This document shows, in pieces, positions 5,943-6,594 of a stretch of 6,594 nucleotides of DNA; position 1 is the stretch's first letter, and every line of letters starts with the position of its first letter. Position numbers and translations under genes: made by a program. This DNA is from Gemmatimonadota bacterium (lineage in GTDB: Bacteria > Gemmatimonadota > Gemmatimonadetes > Gemmatimonadales > GWC2-71-9): the NCBI GenBank assembly GCA_022573095.1, contig JACZUR010000134.1, positions 1 through 6,594 of the forward strand, read 5' to 3'. The notes beneath the pieces were generated by a model, which searched no databases, was not told the origin of the DNA, and saw nothing but the letters and a program-made list of their open reading frames with translations.

Positions 5943-6594
5943 ATGCAAATCGGTGTTCCGAAAGAAATAAAGTCCAACGAGTATCGGGTCTCGGTAATCC
6001 CCGCAGGAGTCGAGGTATTGGTTGGAGATGGGCATACGGTCTTGGTTGAGCGCGGAGCGGGCGTGGGGAGCGGATTTACCGACGATGCATACCAGGAGGT
6101 TGGCGCGCTAGTCGTGGAGGGGTGCGAGGAGGTGTGGCAGCGGGCTGACATTATCGTAAAGGTAAAAGAGCCGATTGAACCGGAGTGGCCGCTAATCAGG
6201 CGCGGCCAGGTGATTTTCACGTACTTCCACTTCGCTGCCAGTGAGGAACTTACGAGAGCGATAATGAAGTCCGGCTGCGTGGCGATCTCATATGAAACCG
6301 TTCAACTCCCCTCTGGCGAGTTACCGCTGCTAACGCCGATGAGCGAAGTTGCCGGCCGGATGGCGGTACAGGAAGGAGCTAAGTATCTGGAGCGGGTATG
6401 TGGCGGCATGGGTATTCTGCTTGGAGGAGTACCCGGCGTCTTGCCCGCCGAAGTACTGGTTCTAGGCGGTGGTGTAGTTGGGACGAACGCCGCCAAAATT
6501 GCGGCGGGAATGGGAGCGAGTGTAACGATCCTCGATGTTTCCCTGGACAGACTGCGATATCTCTCCGATGTGATGCCGGCCAACGTCAACGTGC
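5943..6594 (+). CDS. ald: Alanine dehydrogenase, N-terminal 217 residues (cut by the right edge)
   Basis: Interconverts L-alanine and pyruvate plus ammonia with NAD(H), linking nitrogen assimilation, alanine catabolism and redox balance. It starts MQIGVPKEIKSNEYRVSVIP and stays open to the edge; the full family length is about 370 residues. Substrate residues R15 and K75 (in VKVKEP) and the catalytic His96 (FTYFHFAA) are in their known positions. The TPMSEVAGRMAVQ block (131-143) is typical. The NAD-binding fold shows VLGGGVVG (173-180), with G175, G177 and G180 of GxGxxG, and D198 at the end of the second strand for the adenosine ribose. This block pattern favours Ald over the related PntA transhydrogenase subunit. 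The ATG at 5943 has GAGG (5928-5931) 11 nt upstream. It lies 26 bp after the peptidase gene on the same strand, with no terminator between, so it may be read from the same transcript; a separate internal promoter is not excluded. Confidence 0.94.
   Translation, partial: MQIGVPKEIKSNEYRVSVIPAGVEVLVGDGHTVLVERGAGVGSGFTDDAYQEVGALVVEGCEEVWQRADIIVKVKEPIEPEWPLIRRGQVIFTYFHFAASEELTRAIMKSGCVAISYETVQLPSGELPLLTPMSEVAGRMAVQEGAKYLERVCGGMGILLGGVPGVLPAEVLVLGGGVVGTNAAKIAAGMGASVTILDVSLDRLRYLSDVMPANVNV

Noticed and set aside
1..6594. A novel multi-gene system such as a defence, mobile or biosynthetic island
   Set aside because: All complete genes belong to known housekeeping families. I saw no transposase, integrase, toxin-antitoxin, nuclease or biosynthetic gene, and no terminal repeats.

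Overview
This 6.6-kb window comes from a GC-rich bacterial chromosome. Most of it is housekeeping sequence. The RseP-like C-terminus, the tail-anchored Ser/Thr kinase and the rpsO-pnp-M16 peptidase order resemble Gemmatimonadota or a related free-living phylum. That placement rests on protein style and gene order alone, so it is tentative.

Left part (1-491). A gene on the minus strand runs off the left edge (1-273). It encodes the N-terminus of a small membrane protein of the type found beside succinate dehydrogenase/fumarate reductase genes. Its upstream region (274-491) has no convincing gene. It holds five degenerate copies of a TTTAAC(C/A)ACC(C/A)GG-like unit (301-378) and a GC-rich hairpin (392-413). 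Next comes a gene fragment on the plus strand (492-1112) with the clear C-terminal half of the site-2 protease RseP (LDG motif and final membrane helices). The N-terminal half, including the HExxH helix, is not in the window. The upstream frame closes at 387-389, so there is a break between about 390 and 630: a rearrangement, a pseudogene or an assembly join.

Middle part (1134-2235). A complete minus-strand Ser/Thr protein kinase ends in one membrane helix with no sensor domain beyond it. It converges on rseP and diverges from rpsO. The divergent gap has a very good sigma-70 type promoter facing rpsO (TTTACA, 17-bp spacer, TAAAAT). The rpsO leader can fold into two adjacent hairpins, the second of which traps the Shine-Dalgarno sequence. 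This is a plausible S15 autoregulatory element.

Right part (2236-6594). A probable operon on the plus strand reads rpsO (ribosomal protein S15), pnp (polynucleotide phosphorylase), a zinc peptidase of family M16, and ald (alanine dehydrogenase, cut by the right edge). Gaps are 79, 8 and 26 bp. All key catalytic residues of PNPase, the M16 peptidase and the visible half of alanine dehydrogenase are present. The first two genes serve translation and RNA decay, and the M16 peptidase commonly follows pnp. I found no mobile element, tRNA, rRNA, CRISPR array, defence or biosynthetic cluster. The points most worth a second look are the rseP junction, the repeat array and the rpsO leader.
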